A stretch of 64,000 nt of DNA, taken from the NCBI GenBank assembly GCA_025454915.1, contig JALONN010000008.1:1-64000 (forward strand), written 5' to 3'. This document shows, one piece after another, positions 8,827 through 17,922 of the stretch. The stretch is from Raineya sp. Its GTDB lineage: Bacteria; Bacteroidota; Bacteroidia; Cytophagales; Thermonemataceae. A program made the translations under genes and the position numbers. Positions within the stretch are counted from its first letter, which is position 1. Each line of letters opens with the position of its first letter. The notes under the pieces are model-generated. The model ran no database searches. It saw only the letters and a list, made by a program, of their open reading frames with translations, and was not told the DNA's origin.

Positions 8827-9247
8827 AGGTCATAATAATAGCAATTATGGTAGCAATAGCTGTTGTAATCTGCCAAAATACTACTTTATGATGCCAAGGA
8901 GTATTTTTTTGTTGTGTTATATTTGAGATAACAGAAGATTGAATCGTAGATTCCTGAATGGAATCTACGATTTCTTCTTTTTGAAGAGGTATTTCTGCTT
9001 CTTGCTTAGGAGTAAGTTGCTCTTTGAATAACTTATTTTCTTGGGTCAAATTCTTATTACGAGTCTGTAACCATTTATTTTGTGTATTGAGACGTTTGTT
9101 TTCATCTCTGAGTTGTTTAGCTTCAGGATGATTTTCTAACAAAAGTTTCATTTCTGAGGCTGTATAATAACGTTCATCACCACAAACAATGCAGCGTGTT
9201 TCAGCATCAAAGTTTACAGTTTCACAATTTATACAAAGCCAAGACAT
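8813..9247 (-). CDS. RanBP2-type zinc finger protein with coiled coil and C-terminal membrane anchor
   Basis: 144 residues. The first 22 residues read W-x-C-x2-C-x3-N-x6-C-x2-C (WLCINC, then N10, then CIVC), the exact RanBP2-type zinc-finger pattern. Next comes a coiled coil rich in Asn/Lys/Gln (about 40-85), a linker, and one hydrophobic helix at the extreme C-terminus (about 120-143), so it looks tail-anchored with the zinc finger in the cytosol. RanBP2 fingers bind RNA or ubiquitin in eukaryotes; the role here is not known. It overlaps the convergent hypothetical gene by 14 bp. Confidence 0.78.
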   Translation of the reverse strand: MSWLCINCETVNFDAETRCIVCGDERYYTASEMKLLLENHPEAKQLRDENKRLNTQNKWLQTRNKNLTQENKLFKEQLTPKQEAEIPLQKEEIVDSIQESTIQSSVISNITQQKNTPWHHKVVFWQITTAIATIIAIIMTFRAL

Positions 9248-9321
9248 ATGTGAGTGATGAATTATAAGTTATAAGTGTTTTTAAGAGTAATACTCATTGA
9301 TGATTGTTTAATACTTCATTA

Positions 9322-10575
9322 TTAATTGATTAACACAAAAGCCAAAGCACCAGCCAAAAATCCTAAAAGAGCAAACAAGGATATTCTACGCAGATACCAT
9401 GTAAAACTAATATCCTCCATACCCATAGCAGCTACTCCAGCAGCAGAGCCAATAATCAGGATGCTACCACCTGTACCAGTAGAATAGGCTAAAAATAACC
9501 ATAATTTACTATCCATTGGGAAGTCTGCTAAAGAATACATGTTTTGTGCTGCTGCTAATAACGGAACGTTATCTACTACTGATGAAGCCACACCAATAAT
9601 CGTAACTATCACATCCAGATTCCCAACAGATTCATTCAAGAATCCTGCAAATCCCTTTAATAAATGAGTAGATTCTAAAGCTCCTACAGCCAGTAAAATA
9701 CCCAAGAAGAACAAAATACTAGAGGTATCAATTCTTGAAAGGGCATGGGCTACCGAAAGAGGTCTTCTACGTTCATCATCTTTGTTGCTATGGATAATCT
9801 CAGAAAATACCCAAACCAAACCTAAACCCAAAAGAATTCCCATGTAGGGTGGAAGGTGTGTAACTGTCTTAAAAACAGGAACTAATAACAAAATACCTAC
9901 ACCAAAAACAAGCATTTTCTTTCCATCAGGGTTGGCATCCTCATTACGTTCCATCTTCTCCAAATCTTGTTTGGGTAATTTGAATTGATAATAGATTAAT
10001 GGAATGATTGTACAGACTAAGCTGGGAATAAACACTTTAGTAATGACAGCAGAAGCAGAAATCTGCCCTTTTATCCAAAGCATGGTAGTTGTTACATCAC
10101 CAATAGGTGACCATGCTCCACCTGCATTGGCAGCTATAATCATGATACCTATAAAGAGCATTCTTTGCTCTTTATCTTTAATAATCTTTCTAAGAATAGA
10201 AACCATCACAATGGCTGTGGTAAGGTTATCAATAATTGCTGAAAGAAAGAAGGATAAAATTGCCATGATCCACATGAGGCGTTTATTATTGGGCGTATTG
10301 ATTTGACTTTTTACAATATCAAAGCCGTCATGAGCATCAATAAGTTCAACAATGGTCATAGCTCCCATCAAAAAAAACAAAATTTGGGCTATCTCAGCTA
10401 AATGATGAGCCAAATTTTCGGAAACTACTTCTTTATTATCAGAAAATAGAATATAAACAACCCAACAAAGAACACCTGTAATGAGAGCTGAAGCTGTTTT
10501 ATTTAAACGAATATTATGCTCTAAGGCAATTAGTAAATAGCCTACTACAAAAATTCCTATTAATAATGATATCAT
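9322..10575 (-). CDS. nhaD: NhaD-type sodium/proton antiporter
   Basis: 417 residues with about 11-12 membrane helices. The family pattern is clear: ALEHNIRLNKTASALI at the N-terminus, FFLMGAMTIVELIDAHDGF, then SAIIDNLTTAIVMVSILRK and SPIGDVTTTMLWIKGQ with the intramembrane Asp residues, and later SVVDNVPLLAAAQNMY. It would expel Na+ or Li+ in exchange for protons across the inner membrane. It appears monocistronic. It is divergent from the serpin gene. Confidence 0.92.
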   Translation of the reverse strand: MISLLIGIFVVGYLLIALEHNIRLNKTASALITGVLCWVVYILFSDNKEVVSENLAHHLAEIAQILFFLMGAMTIVELIDAHDGFDIVKSQINTPNNKRLMWIMAILSFFLSAIIDNLTTAIVMVSILRKIIKDKEQRMLFIGIMIIAANAGGAWSPIGDVTTTMLWIKGQISASAVITKVFIPSLVCTIIPLIYYQFKLPKQDLEKMERNEDANPDGKKMLVFGVGILLLVPVFKTVTHLPPYMGILLGLGLVWVFSEIIHSNKDDERRRPLSVAHALSRIDTSSILFFLGILLAVGALESTHLLKGFAGFLNESVGNLDVIVTIIGVASSVVDNVPLLAAAQNMYSLADFPMDSKLWLFLAYSTGTGGSILIIGSAAGVAAMGMEDISFTWYLRRISLFALLGFLAGALAFVLIN

Positions 10576-10713
10576 AACTAGACAAACTTAAGTGATAAAA
10601 TAGGTTGACAGCCTCAAAAATAAGGAATAAAAAAATTTGAGCCAAGAAATATCATAAATAAGCAACTTCGGCATAGGGTTTGGTAAATAATAAAAAACTA
10701 ACACTGTTTAATC

Positions 10714-11892
10714 ATGAAAAAAATTATTTTACTCTCAATTATTTTCTATAATTCTATGAGTCAGGTATTTAGTCAGGAATTAAGGAACTCTGATAAGTTT
10801 GCATTCAGCATGCTGAAAAACTTAGAAAAGAAAGAGAATACTTTCCTTTCACCATATAGTATTCGTACTATTTTGAGCTTATGTGCAGAAGGAGCAAAGG
10901 GAGCAACGCTTGAAGAAATGCAAAAAACTTTGTCTTTAGAATCGGATGCTACCAAAAGACAAAAAGAAATGCAAGTGACTATCCAAAAAATTTCTGATGC
11001 AAAAGACTTCAAATTGGTTACAACCAATATGTTGTGGATAGAAAAAAGCATGGAAGTATTGGATGCCTATAAAAAAATAGCTAAAGATTTTTATATGGCT
11101 GGTGCAGAGGTTTTAGGATTTAAAGAAAATCCTGAAAAAGCTCGACAAAGAATCAATTTGTTTGTAGAAGAAAAAACCAACAAAATGATTAAAAACTTAT
11201 TGCCTGTTGGTGTAGTGGATAAAGAAACCAAAATGGTTTTAACCAACACTATTTATTTTAAAGCAGATTGGAAATATAGTTTTGACAAAAAATACACACA
11301 AAAGCTTGATTTTAAAGTGAATGGTGAAAAAGATGAAAAAGTAGATATGATGTATCAGAATAACTTTTTTAAGGCTGGTATTTTAGATGGAAACTCTGTG
11401 ATTCAATTACCCTATAAAGGCAACAAAGTGTCTATGTGGGTGATTTTACCCAAAGATAAAAAACTCCCAGAACTACTTAAAAATATAGATGCAAACCTAT
11501 GGACAGCTTTGAAAAATGCTGTATCTAAAAAAGATGTAAGGTTGTATTTGCCTGTTTTTGAATTTGAAACAAAATATATGTTATCTAATAATCTAAAGGC
11601 AATGGGAATGCCTACAGCTTTTGGGGATGTAGCTCAATTTTCAGGAATTTCTCAAAAAACAAGTCTTAAAATCTCAGAGGTAATTCATCAGGCTAAAGTA
11701 AAAGTAGAAGAAAAAGGAACAGAGGCAGCAGCAGCTACAGCAGTAGTCATGACACCAAAAAGTAGCTCACATCAATCTGAACTTCAAGTGCCTTTTATTT
11801 TTAAAGCTGACCATCCATTTTTATTTGTCATAGAACATACAGAAACTCAAGAAATTTTATTTATTGGAACAGTTCAAAAACCTATAAAATAA
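10714..11892 (+). CDS. Secreted serpin (serine protease inhibitor)
   Basis: 392 residues, full serpin length, with an N-terminal signal peptide (about 1-20, ending FSQ). The serpin core is visible (NTIYFKADWKYSF, LPVFEFETKY, KISEVIHQAKVKVEEKGTEA, and a C-terminal HPFLFVIEHTETQEILFIG). The hinge G335-T336-E337 followed by four Ala and T342 is that of an inhibitory serpin. Counting from the hinge puts P1 at K349 and P1' at S350, which suggests a trypsin-like target. That assignment is an inference. A terminator follows at once. Confidence 0.92.
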   Translation: MKKIILLSIIFYNSMSQVFSQELRNSDKFAFSMLKNLEKKENTFLSPYSIRTILSLCAEGAKGATLEEMQKTLSLESDATKRQKEMQVTIQKISDAKDFKLVTTNMLWIEKSMEVLDAYKKIAKDFYMAGAEVLGFKENPEKARQRINLFVEEKTNKMIKNLLPVGVVDKETKMVLTNTIYFKADWKYSFDKKYTQKLDFKVNGEKDEKVDMMYQNNFFKAGILDGNSVIQLPYKGNKVSMWVILPKDKKLPELLKNIDANLWTALKNAVSKKDVRLYLPVFEFETKYMLSNNLKAMGMPTAFGDVAQFSGISQKTSLKISEVIHQAKVKVEEKGTEAAAATAVVMTPKSSSHQSELQVPFIFKADHPFLFVIEHTETQEILFIGTVQKPIK

Positions 11893-11895
11893 GAA

Positions 11896-11923
11896 AAGCC
11901 TCTCAATCTGAGAGGCTTTTTGT
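11896..11923. terminator. Bidirectional terminator between serpin and lepB
   Basis: A 10-bp stem (11896-11905 and 11909-11918, loop ATC) followed by a T-run on the plus strand. It lies between two convergent genes and can serve both. Confidence 0.85.
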
Positions 11924-13177
11924 TTAATTAATACCATTGAATAATCGTCCCCATCTGATTTTTTTATACCATTTAGCTCTTTTTTCCCAAGACATCCAGA
12001 TGAAGAGAGCTTTTCCTACAATGTGGTCAGCAGGAACAAAACCCCAATATCTTGAGTCCATAGAGTTATGACGATTATCTCCCATCATAAAATAATAATC
12101 TTGTTTGAAAGTATATTCTGTAACAGGTTTACCTTCAATAATTAACTGATTTTTATCTATCTTAACATCTTTTCTATCATAGCCCTCAAACTCCTGAATA
12201 GTGAAGCCATACAAAATAAGGGTATTTTCGTTGATAAGAATTTTTGCTCCTTTTTTAGGAATCCAAACAGGACCAAAATTATCTCTATTCCAATTAAATT
12301 TGGGATGGTTGGGGAATACTGCATTACCTTGTCTCTCTTCAGCAATATTATCTTCATTCAGTACCAAATACCCATTTGCTTCTGGCGTATTTTTAGGTTT
12401 AGTTTCCATTTCAACTTTGAGTACTTGTGGTAATTTCTTGATGGCTTCTGCATTTTTTTCATTCAGATAAGCTACATAAGTTTTTGTTTTGAAATCAAAG
12501 GGCTCTACATCACATTCACAAATTTCAATAATATCTCCTTCTATGGTTTGCACTTTTTCTTTTTTCACACTTTCATCATCACTACTAAATAAACCCATTT
12601 CTTGGAATGTTTCAACAGGGATTTCGTCTTTTGTGTGAATAAAATATCGGTGTTGTACTTTTTCGTGGTTCTGAAAAGCTTTTCCATTTAAAATTATTTT
12701 TGTATCTCTCACTTCAATCGAATCGCCAGCAGCACCTACACAACGTTTGATATAATTGGTTCTTAAATCAGTTGGATAACGATGAGTATATTTTTCAAGT
12801 CCAGGGTAATTGAATACCACAGCATCACCACTTTTTACTTCAGAGAAATGAGGCAAACGATATTGAGGTAATTGTATCCAAGTAAGGTAAGAAGGTAAAT
12901 TTGTAAACCATATCTTCTGATGCGTAAGTGGCATCTGAAGGGGGGTTTTGGGTGTTCTTGCACCATAATGTAATTTACTTACAAATAGAAAATCGCCTGT
13001 AAGCAAAGAGCCTTCCATAGAAGAGGTAGGGATTGTATAAGCTTCTAAAAGCAACCAACGAAGAAAGGTAGCCACAACTACTGCAAATACAATAGCATCT
13101 ACCCATTCACGTAATTTAGATTTAGGTTTTGTTGTTGTAGATTCTTTTTTCTTAAAAAATGGAAATTGAAATTTCAT
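11924..13177 (-). CDS. lepB: Signal peptidase I
   Basis: 417 residues, S26 family. A membrane helix near residues 27-48 precedes the catalytic Ser box (TIPTSSMEGSLLTGDFL). The Lys box follows (NYIKRCVGAAGDSIEVRDTK), and later the MGDNRHNSMDSRYWGFVP signature. The stretch between these boxes is long, as in other Bacteroidota enzymes. It removes signal peptides from Sec-exported proteins, including the many secreted proteins in this window. It shares a terminator with the serpin gene. Confidence 0.95.
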   Translation of the reverse strand: MKFQFPFFKKKESTTTKPKSKLREWVDAIVFAVVVATFLRWLLLEAYTIPTSSMEGSLLTGDFLFVSKLHYGARTPKTPLQMPLTHQKIWFTNLPSYLTWIQLPQYRLPHFSEVKSGDAVVFNYPGLEKYTHRYPTDLRTNYIKRCVGAAGDSIEVRDTKIILNGKAFQNHEKVQHRYFIHTKDEIPVETFQEMGLFSSDDESVKKEKVQTIEGDIIEICECDVEPFDFKTKTYVAYLNEKNAEAIKKLPQVLKVEMETKPKNTPEANGYLVLNEDNIAEERQGNAVFPNHPKFNWNRDNFGPVWIPKKGAKILINENTLILYGFTIQEFEGYDRKDVKIDKNQLIIEGKPVTEYTFKQDYYFMMGDNRHNSMDSRYWGFVPADHIVGKALFIWMSWEKRAKWYKKIRWGRLFNGIN

Positions 13178-13297
13178 GATATGTATAATTGAAAATTCTT
13201 ATAACAGAACGCAAAACTAATAAAAAAAATATCTTTTGTATGAAAAAGTTTGTGAGAAAGCCTCATAAATTTGAAGATGGATATACTAAAAACATGA

Positions 13298-15553
13298 TTA
13301 CAAAACAGCTATTTTAGCAACTTGTAGTTGCTCCCCTTGAGAATTTCCTGAAAACACCAGATAAATTCCAGAAGAGGCTCTTCTTCCATTGTAATCTCGA
13401 ACGTTCCAAGTGGCTGTTCCTCCTTTGGCAATAGTCTGATAAATCAGTTTGCCTGAAATGTCAGTAATTTTTACTTCTGCATTTTCGGTAAGTCCTTCAA
13501 TGCCCACCAAACTATCAAAATTGGGCTTTACAGGATTGGGATATACTTTTACATTTCCAAAATTTTCAGAAGCTACACTAACTCCTTCCCTAAAAGAAGA
13601 AATACCCTGATTGGTTGTAATGAACACTTCACCTGTTTTAGGATGTATAGTTAAATTCCTGATTTCGTTGGAAATAAGAGGCGAATTTTCAGTTGTATAT
13701 TGAGCAATAAGTTTGGTAATATCTTCATCAAAAACATAAATGCCATTGTTGCGAGTCCCGAACCATTTTCTATTTGCTCCATCAATGGCTATGGTAGTTA
13801 CAGCAATGTTTTCTAAGAGCTGTCTTCTGTCAAAAATAGGAAATGTTACTTCAAAACCTGATTTAAAAACATCGAAAGAGTTAAAAACAGTCATAATTCC
13901 ACTCTCCGAACCAATCCAAATAACACCATCTTTATCTATTGCCATAGATAAAATATTGCCATTTGTAAGTTTACTATTGCTGGGTGTAAGATGTTTATTT
14001 TGTCCTCCTTCAGTATCAACTACCCAAATACCACCAGCAAATGAAGCAGGAGCAAGGCGTATCCATTTATATCGACTGTTGTCAAGGAGTATTTGAACAG
14101 GAAAACGAGTAGCTGTATTAAAACTAAAAGAAAGCCAAGAACCATCAGGGCGTTGTTGGTGTAGTGAATTGGTAACACCATACTGAGTTACCCACAGATT
14201 TCCTCTGTTATCAGCAAGCACATCTGATATTTTAATGTCAGAACCTCCAAAAAAAGGTGTCTGTGGGGTTGTTTCATCAATTACATTGAATTCTCCCTGA
14301 GCATTTTGTTGAATAATGCCATTTCCAAAAGAGGCAAGACTTAAAAGGCGTTTAGAAGAGTTGTAGGTTGCTGATGTCAAATCAAATGCAAATGGAGAGG
14401 GCTGTACATCTGTGAATCCCAAGGAATTATATGTTTTCCAAAAACCATTATCAAAAATATCAAAACCATCTGTTTTAGAGAGGTTTGTATAATTCGAAGC
14501 ATATCCACCAGAAAGAGCTACAATTTTATCATCATAATAAAACGTTTTCCAGTTTCGGTTACTAAAAGTACCATTAGGGCTGTAACCCTTATAAGAACCT
14601 TCAAAATCAGAAACCAAGCCCATCTCACCATCAGCAATCCATGTAGAATTATTTTCCTTTAAAATAGCATTGGGTTTTTTGATGGAAGTATTTTGAAGAG
14701 TGCTTATTTGATCTGAAGAGTTTAAAATAATAATTTTATTACCTGAACAAATATAGATTTGATTTTCAATAAATTGTAAAGAAGTAAAGTTTGTATCTGT
14801 GATGCTATTTACTTTTATCCAATTATTGCTAATAAGTTTATAAACACCCTGTCCATTGAGTGAGGCATAAATTGTATTTTGAAAATTAACGATTTGCTGG
14901 GCAGCTACTTGAGGTAAATTACTTACGACTCCAAATTTTTGCCAGTTATTAAAATCCTGAAGATTAAGACTTTGATTAGCAAAAAGAATACCTTGTGGAG
15001 TAGCTAAGTAAAAAGAAGTATTATCTGCTGTACATGCTGATACAGAAAGGCTTATGCCACCTATTCCCAAGTTTTTCCATGTTTCTTTAATTTCTTCTTT
15101 AAGTAAATCTAAAACTACAACACCAAAGCTAGTAGATAAATAAGCCAAATCGTTTCTGATGAAAATATGATTGGTTCGTTTATCACCTGTGAGACTGGTT
15201 GTATTTTTAATGGTAGCAATATTTTTGATAGAATTGTTATAAAGCAAATCTATATTACCATTTGCATAAGCTATAATGAGCTTTTTGGATTGACTGGCAT
15301 AGCTAACTTGTGTGGCTTGGGCTTCAGAAAGTCCATCCGATTTACCTAAAATTTTAGTAGTATTATCTGATTTATCAAATACAAAAATACCTGATTCGGC
15401 AATAGCGTATATTTTATCTTCTGCAAATGCAATGGATAGTACATTTCGGTAGGGAAGGTGTGTTCTCCAAGTACCCAAAGGAATATTTGCCTCTTGAGCA
15501 AAAAGAACAAGAGACAAGCTAAAGAACAAAAAGAAAAGAATATATTTTTTCAT
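13298..15553 (-). CDS. porZ: PorZ-like beta-propeller protein of the type IX secretion system
   Basis: 751 residues. Signal peptide 1-19. The mature N-terminus (PLGTWRTHLPYRNVLSIAF) and the YANGNIDLLYNNSIKNIATI and AYLSTSFGVVVLDLLKEEI blocks are those of PorZ, the surface beta-propeller component of the T9SS attachment complex. Propeller-type repeats continue to about residue 660. The last 80 residues form a T9SS sorting domain (VKVYPNPVKPNF ... GRRASSGIYLVF). It lies downstream of glmM with a palindromic element in the 102-bp gap. PorZ partners (PorU, PorV, PorQ) are not in the window. Confidence 0.85.
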   Translation of the reverse strand: MKKYILFFLFFSLSLVLFAQEANIPLGTWRTHLPYRNVLSIAFAEDKIYAIAESGIFVFDKSDNTTKILGKSDGLSEAQATQVSYASQSKKLIIAYANGNIDLLYNNSIKNIATIKNTTSLTGDKRTNHIFIRNDLAYLSTSFGVVVLDLLKEEIKETWKNLGIGGISLSVSACTADNTSFYLATPQGILFANQSLNLQDFNNWQKFGVVSNLPQVAAQQIVNFQNTIYASLNGQGVYKLISNNWIKVNSITDTNFTSLQFIENQIYICSGNKIIILNSSDQISTLQNTSIKKPNAILKENNSTWIADGEMGLVSDFEGSYKGYSPNGTFSNRNWKTFYYDDKIVALSGGYASNYTNLSKTDGFDIFDNGFWKTYNSLGFTDVQPSPFAFDLTSATYNSSKRLLSLASFGNGIIQQNAQGEFNVIDETTPQTPFFGGSDIKISDVLADNRGNLWVTQYGVTNSLHQQRPDGSWLSFSFNTATRFPVQILLDNSRYKWIRLAPASFAGGIWVVDTEGGQNKHLTPSNSKLTNGNILSMAIDKDGVIWIGSESGIMTVFNSFDVFKSGFEVTFPIFDRRQLLENIAVTTIAIDGANRKWFGTRNNGIYVFDEDITKLIAQYTTENSPLISNEIRNLTIHPKTGEVFITTNQGISSFREGVSVASENFGNVKVYPNPVKPNFDSLVGIEGLTENAEVKITDISGKLIYQTIAKGGTATWNVRDYNGRRASSGIYLVFSGNSQGEQLQVAKIAVL

Positions 15554-15653
15554 TTATATTAAAAACCTTATAGGTTTATTATTGTAAATAAAGGTTAATC
15601 AGTATATAATACATAAAATCATAAAAAATACCTAAAACCTATAAGGTTTCTGT
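15554..15653. repeat. Palindrome-ended intergenic element, copy 2
   Basis: It begins with TTTATATTAAAAACCTTATA and ends ACCTATAAGGTTTCTGTT. Ends and interior blocks match the element at 4970-5054, with a slightly longer interior. It fills nearly the entire gap between glmM and porZ and so lies inside a likely transcript. Confidence 0.75.
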
Positions 15654-15655
15654 TT

Positions 15656-17047
15656 TTATTTACTAAACTCTCGGATATCAGCCATTACCTTTTCAGCTAG
15701 ATTATCGGCTGTACTGGTACTATCGGCTTCAGCATAAATACGGATAATGGGTTCTGTATTACTTTTTCTTAAATGCACCCAAGCGTTATCGAAAGTAACT
15801 TTCAGTCCATCAATAGTATTTGTGTTGAATTTAGAGTATTTGCGTTGCATTTTTTCAAGGATATCATCTACATTGATTCCTTGAGAGAGTTCTATTTTGT
15901 TTTTAGAAATATAGAAATTGGGATAAGTAGAGCGTAAAAGACTCGCTGATTTTCCAAATCGAGCCAAGTGAGATAGAAACAAAGCAATTCCAACAAGAGC
16001 ATCACGTCCGTAATGCAAATCAGGATAGATAATACCTCCGTTGCCTTCTCCTCCAATCACAGCTTTAGAAAGCTTCATGGTGGCTACTACATTTACTTCA
16101 CCTACTGCTGAGGCAAAATAGCTTTGTCCATGTTTTTCTGTAATAACTTTAAGAGCCTGAGTAGAAGAAAGATTAGAAACTGTATTACCTTTTTGTGTTT
16201 TTAAAACATAATCGGCAACTGCTACAAGTGTATATTCTTCTCCAAAAGGTTCGCCATTTTCACAGATAAGAGCTAATCTGTCCACATCTGGATCAATTAC
16301 AATACCCAAATCGAAATGTCCTTTTTCTACGTCTTTACAGAACTGAATAAGGTTTTCAGGCAGTGGTTCAGGATTGTGAGCAAAATTACCTGTTGGTTCA
16401 CAGTTAAATTCTGTAATTTGAGTAACACCCAGAGCCTTTAAAAGAGCAGGAACAGCCACACCACCCACAGAATTAACAGCATCTACAGCTATTTTGAAAT
16501 TTTTAGCTCTGATAGCCTCTACATCAATAAGTGGCAGAGCTAAAATCATGTCAATATGCTTTTTAAGATATTCATCATTTGGAATGTACTTTCCAAGTTT
16601 CTTTACTTCAGCAAAATTAAAATCCTCTTTTTCTGCTATCTGTAAAAGCTCTTCACCATCTTTTCCTGAGATAAATTCACCTTTTTCGTTGAGTAACTTT
16701 AAAGCATTCCATTGAATAGGATTATGGCTGGCAGTCAGAATAATGCCTCCAAGAGCATTTTCAAGAGGAACAGCTATTTCTACTGTGGGAGTTGTAGCCA
16801 AACCTAAATCAATGACATCAAAGCCTAAGCCTTGTAGAGTTGCACAAACCAATTGTGAGAGCATTTGCCCTGAAAGACGGGCGTCTCTGCCTATTACAAT
16901 CTTCTGATTTTCTTGATTTTGTGATTTGCTTTTGAGCCATTCGCCAAAAGCTGCGGCATATTTTACTATATCAATAGGGGTAAGATTCTCTGAAACTTTC
17001 CCTCCAATTGTACCCCGAATACCCGAAATAGATTTAATGAGTGTCAT
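15656..17047 (-). CDS. glmM: Phosphoglucosamine mutase
   Basis: 463 residues of the alpha-D-phosphohexomutase family. The phosphoserine loop GGIILTASHNPIQWNALKLL, metal loop DPDVDRLAL, sugar loop GGEGNGG and phosphate loop RKSNTEPIIRIYAEA are all present. It converts glucosamine-6-phosphate to glucosamine-1-phosphate for UDP-GlcNAc, and so feeds peptidoglycan and LPS. The start ATG overlaps the stop of the upstream small membrane gene by 4 bp. Together with hslU and the two small genes it forms a tight minus-strand cluster. Confidence 0.9.
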   Translation of the reverse strand: MTLIKSISGIRGTIGGKVSENLTPIDIVKYAAAFGEWLKSKSQNQENQKIVIGRDARLSGQMLSQLVCATLQGLGFDVIDLGLATTPTVEIAVPLENALGGIILTASHNPIQWNALKLLNEKGEFISGKDGEELLQIAEKEDFNFAEVKKLGKYIPNDEYLKKHIDMILALPLIDVEAIRAKNFKIAVDAVNSVGGVAVPALLKALGVTQITEFNCEPTGNFAHNPEPLPENLIQFCKDVEKGHFDLGIVIDPDVDRLALICENGEPFGEEYTLVAVADYVLKTQKGNTVSNLSSTQALKVITEKHGQSYFASAVGEVNVVATMKLSKAVIGGEGNGGIIYPDLHYGRDALVGIALFLSHLARFGKSASLLRSTYPNFYISKNKIELSQGINVDDILEKMQRKYSKFNTNTIDGLKVTFDNAWVHLRKSNTEPIIRIYAEADSTSTADNLAEKVMADIREFSK

Positions 17048-17499
17048 TTGTGTGTATGTGTATTGTTGTAACGTTCTGGTTCTAAAATAATTAAACTTTG
17101 TTTGTTTTCTTTGTATTTGACTCTGATTGTGTCTTTAGGTTTAAGATTTCTTAAAAAAATAATCTCTCTAAGACTTATATGAGTTTTATAAATAATGCTA
17201 CTATCTAAATATTTATGGTCATCTTTCCAATATACTTGCCAACTGGTTGTTTCCACCTGATTCCCCATTCTAGTATATCGAATTCGCTCAGTAGTTGTAA
17301 TCTTTTGTACAATAGCTTTTTTTTCATAAGGAAAGTCATTAATATTAGCTGAATAGATACTTTGAGGAGATAACATAATATAATAAGCCCCTCCAAGCAA
17401 AATACCAACTAAAAGCATTCCCATGAATATATTCTGGATATTATCTTTGAATATAAGTATAAAATCCAAAATACGGTTTTTTAAATTTTTCTTAACCAA
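17044..17499 (-). CDS. Small membrane protein between hslU and glmM (DUF3592-like)
   Basis: 151 residues from a TTG at 17499, which overlaps the upstream gene by 19 bp. An internal ATG at 17424 would begin just before the membrane helix and is the alternative start. One transmembrane helix (about 27-45) is followed by a beta-rich domain with SWQVYWKDDHKY and an LKPKDTIRVKYKENKQ motif, resembling DUF3592-type extracytoplasmic domains. The function is not known. The 3' end overlaps glmM by 4 bp, which suggests translational coupling. Confidence 0.7.
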   Translation of the reverse strand: MVKKNLKNRILDFILIFKDNIQNIFMGMLLVGILLGGAYYIMLSPQSIYSANINDFPYEKKAIVQKITTTERIRYTRMGNQVETTSWQVYWKDDHKYLDSSIIYKTHISLREIIFLRNLKPKDTIRVKYKENKQSLIILEPERYNNTHTHK

Positions 17500-17918
17500 A
17501 ATCTTCTCAAAATAAACAGATTGATTAAATAAATGAACACAAGTCCTACGGCATGAATCATAGCAAAAAACATACTTAAAGAGAAACTTGGGTCAAAAAT
17601 ATTATTGTGTTTTTTAAATCTGTAAATTTCTTCTTGATTCCAGTAAAATAAAGTGTTTACTAAAATAAATAACAAATAAGGTATTATCAGGAGTTTTGTA
17701 GTTTTGTTTTTCCAAGTATAAAGAAAAGTAATCAAAAATGAAAGAGGGCAAATAAAGTAGGTTGCTACTCTTAAATTCTCATTAGCTTTCAGGAGGTAAG
17801 TTAGTTTTTGCTCAGCAACAAGCTTAATGTCTTGTGTCCAGATAAACTCATAAGCAAAATAAGCAAGTATGACTATGAGCATCAACTGAATACCCCAAAA
17901 TACTTTCGCAGAAAACAT
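17481..17918 (-). CDS. Hypothetical four-helix membrane protein
   Basis: 145 residues with four hydrophobic segments and short charged loops. No family was recognised. The start lies 4 bp after the hslU stop and the end overlaps the next gene, so it belongs to the hslU-glmM cluster. Confidence 0.7.
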   Translation of the reverse strand: MFSAKVFWGIQLMLIVILAYFAYEFIWTQDIKLVAEQKLTYLLKANENLRVATYFICPLSFLITFLYTWKNKTTKLLIIPYLLFILVNTLFYWNQEEIYRFKKHNNIFDPSFSLSMFFAMIHAVGLVFIYLINLFILRRFWLRKI

Positions 17919-17922
17919 GATG

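Noticed and set aside
10583..10590. TAAGTTTG box in front of nhaD
   Set aside because: It matches the -7 pattern but lies only 8 bp from the start codon and lacks a -33 element, so it would imply a leaderless mRNA; not called.
13212..13219. TAGTTTTG box in front of lepB
   Set aside because: It fits the loose pattern but has no -33 partner; such matches are expected by chance in AT-rich DNA.
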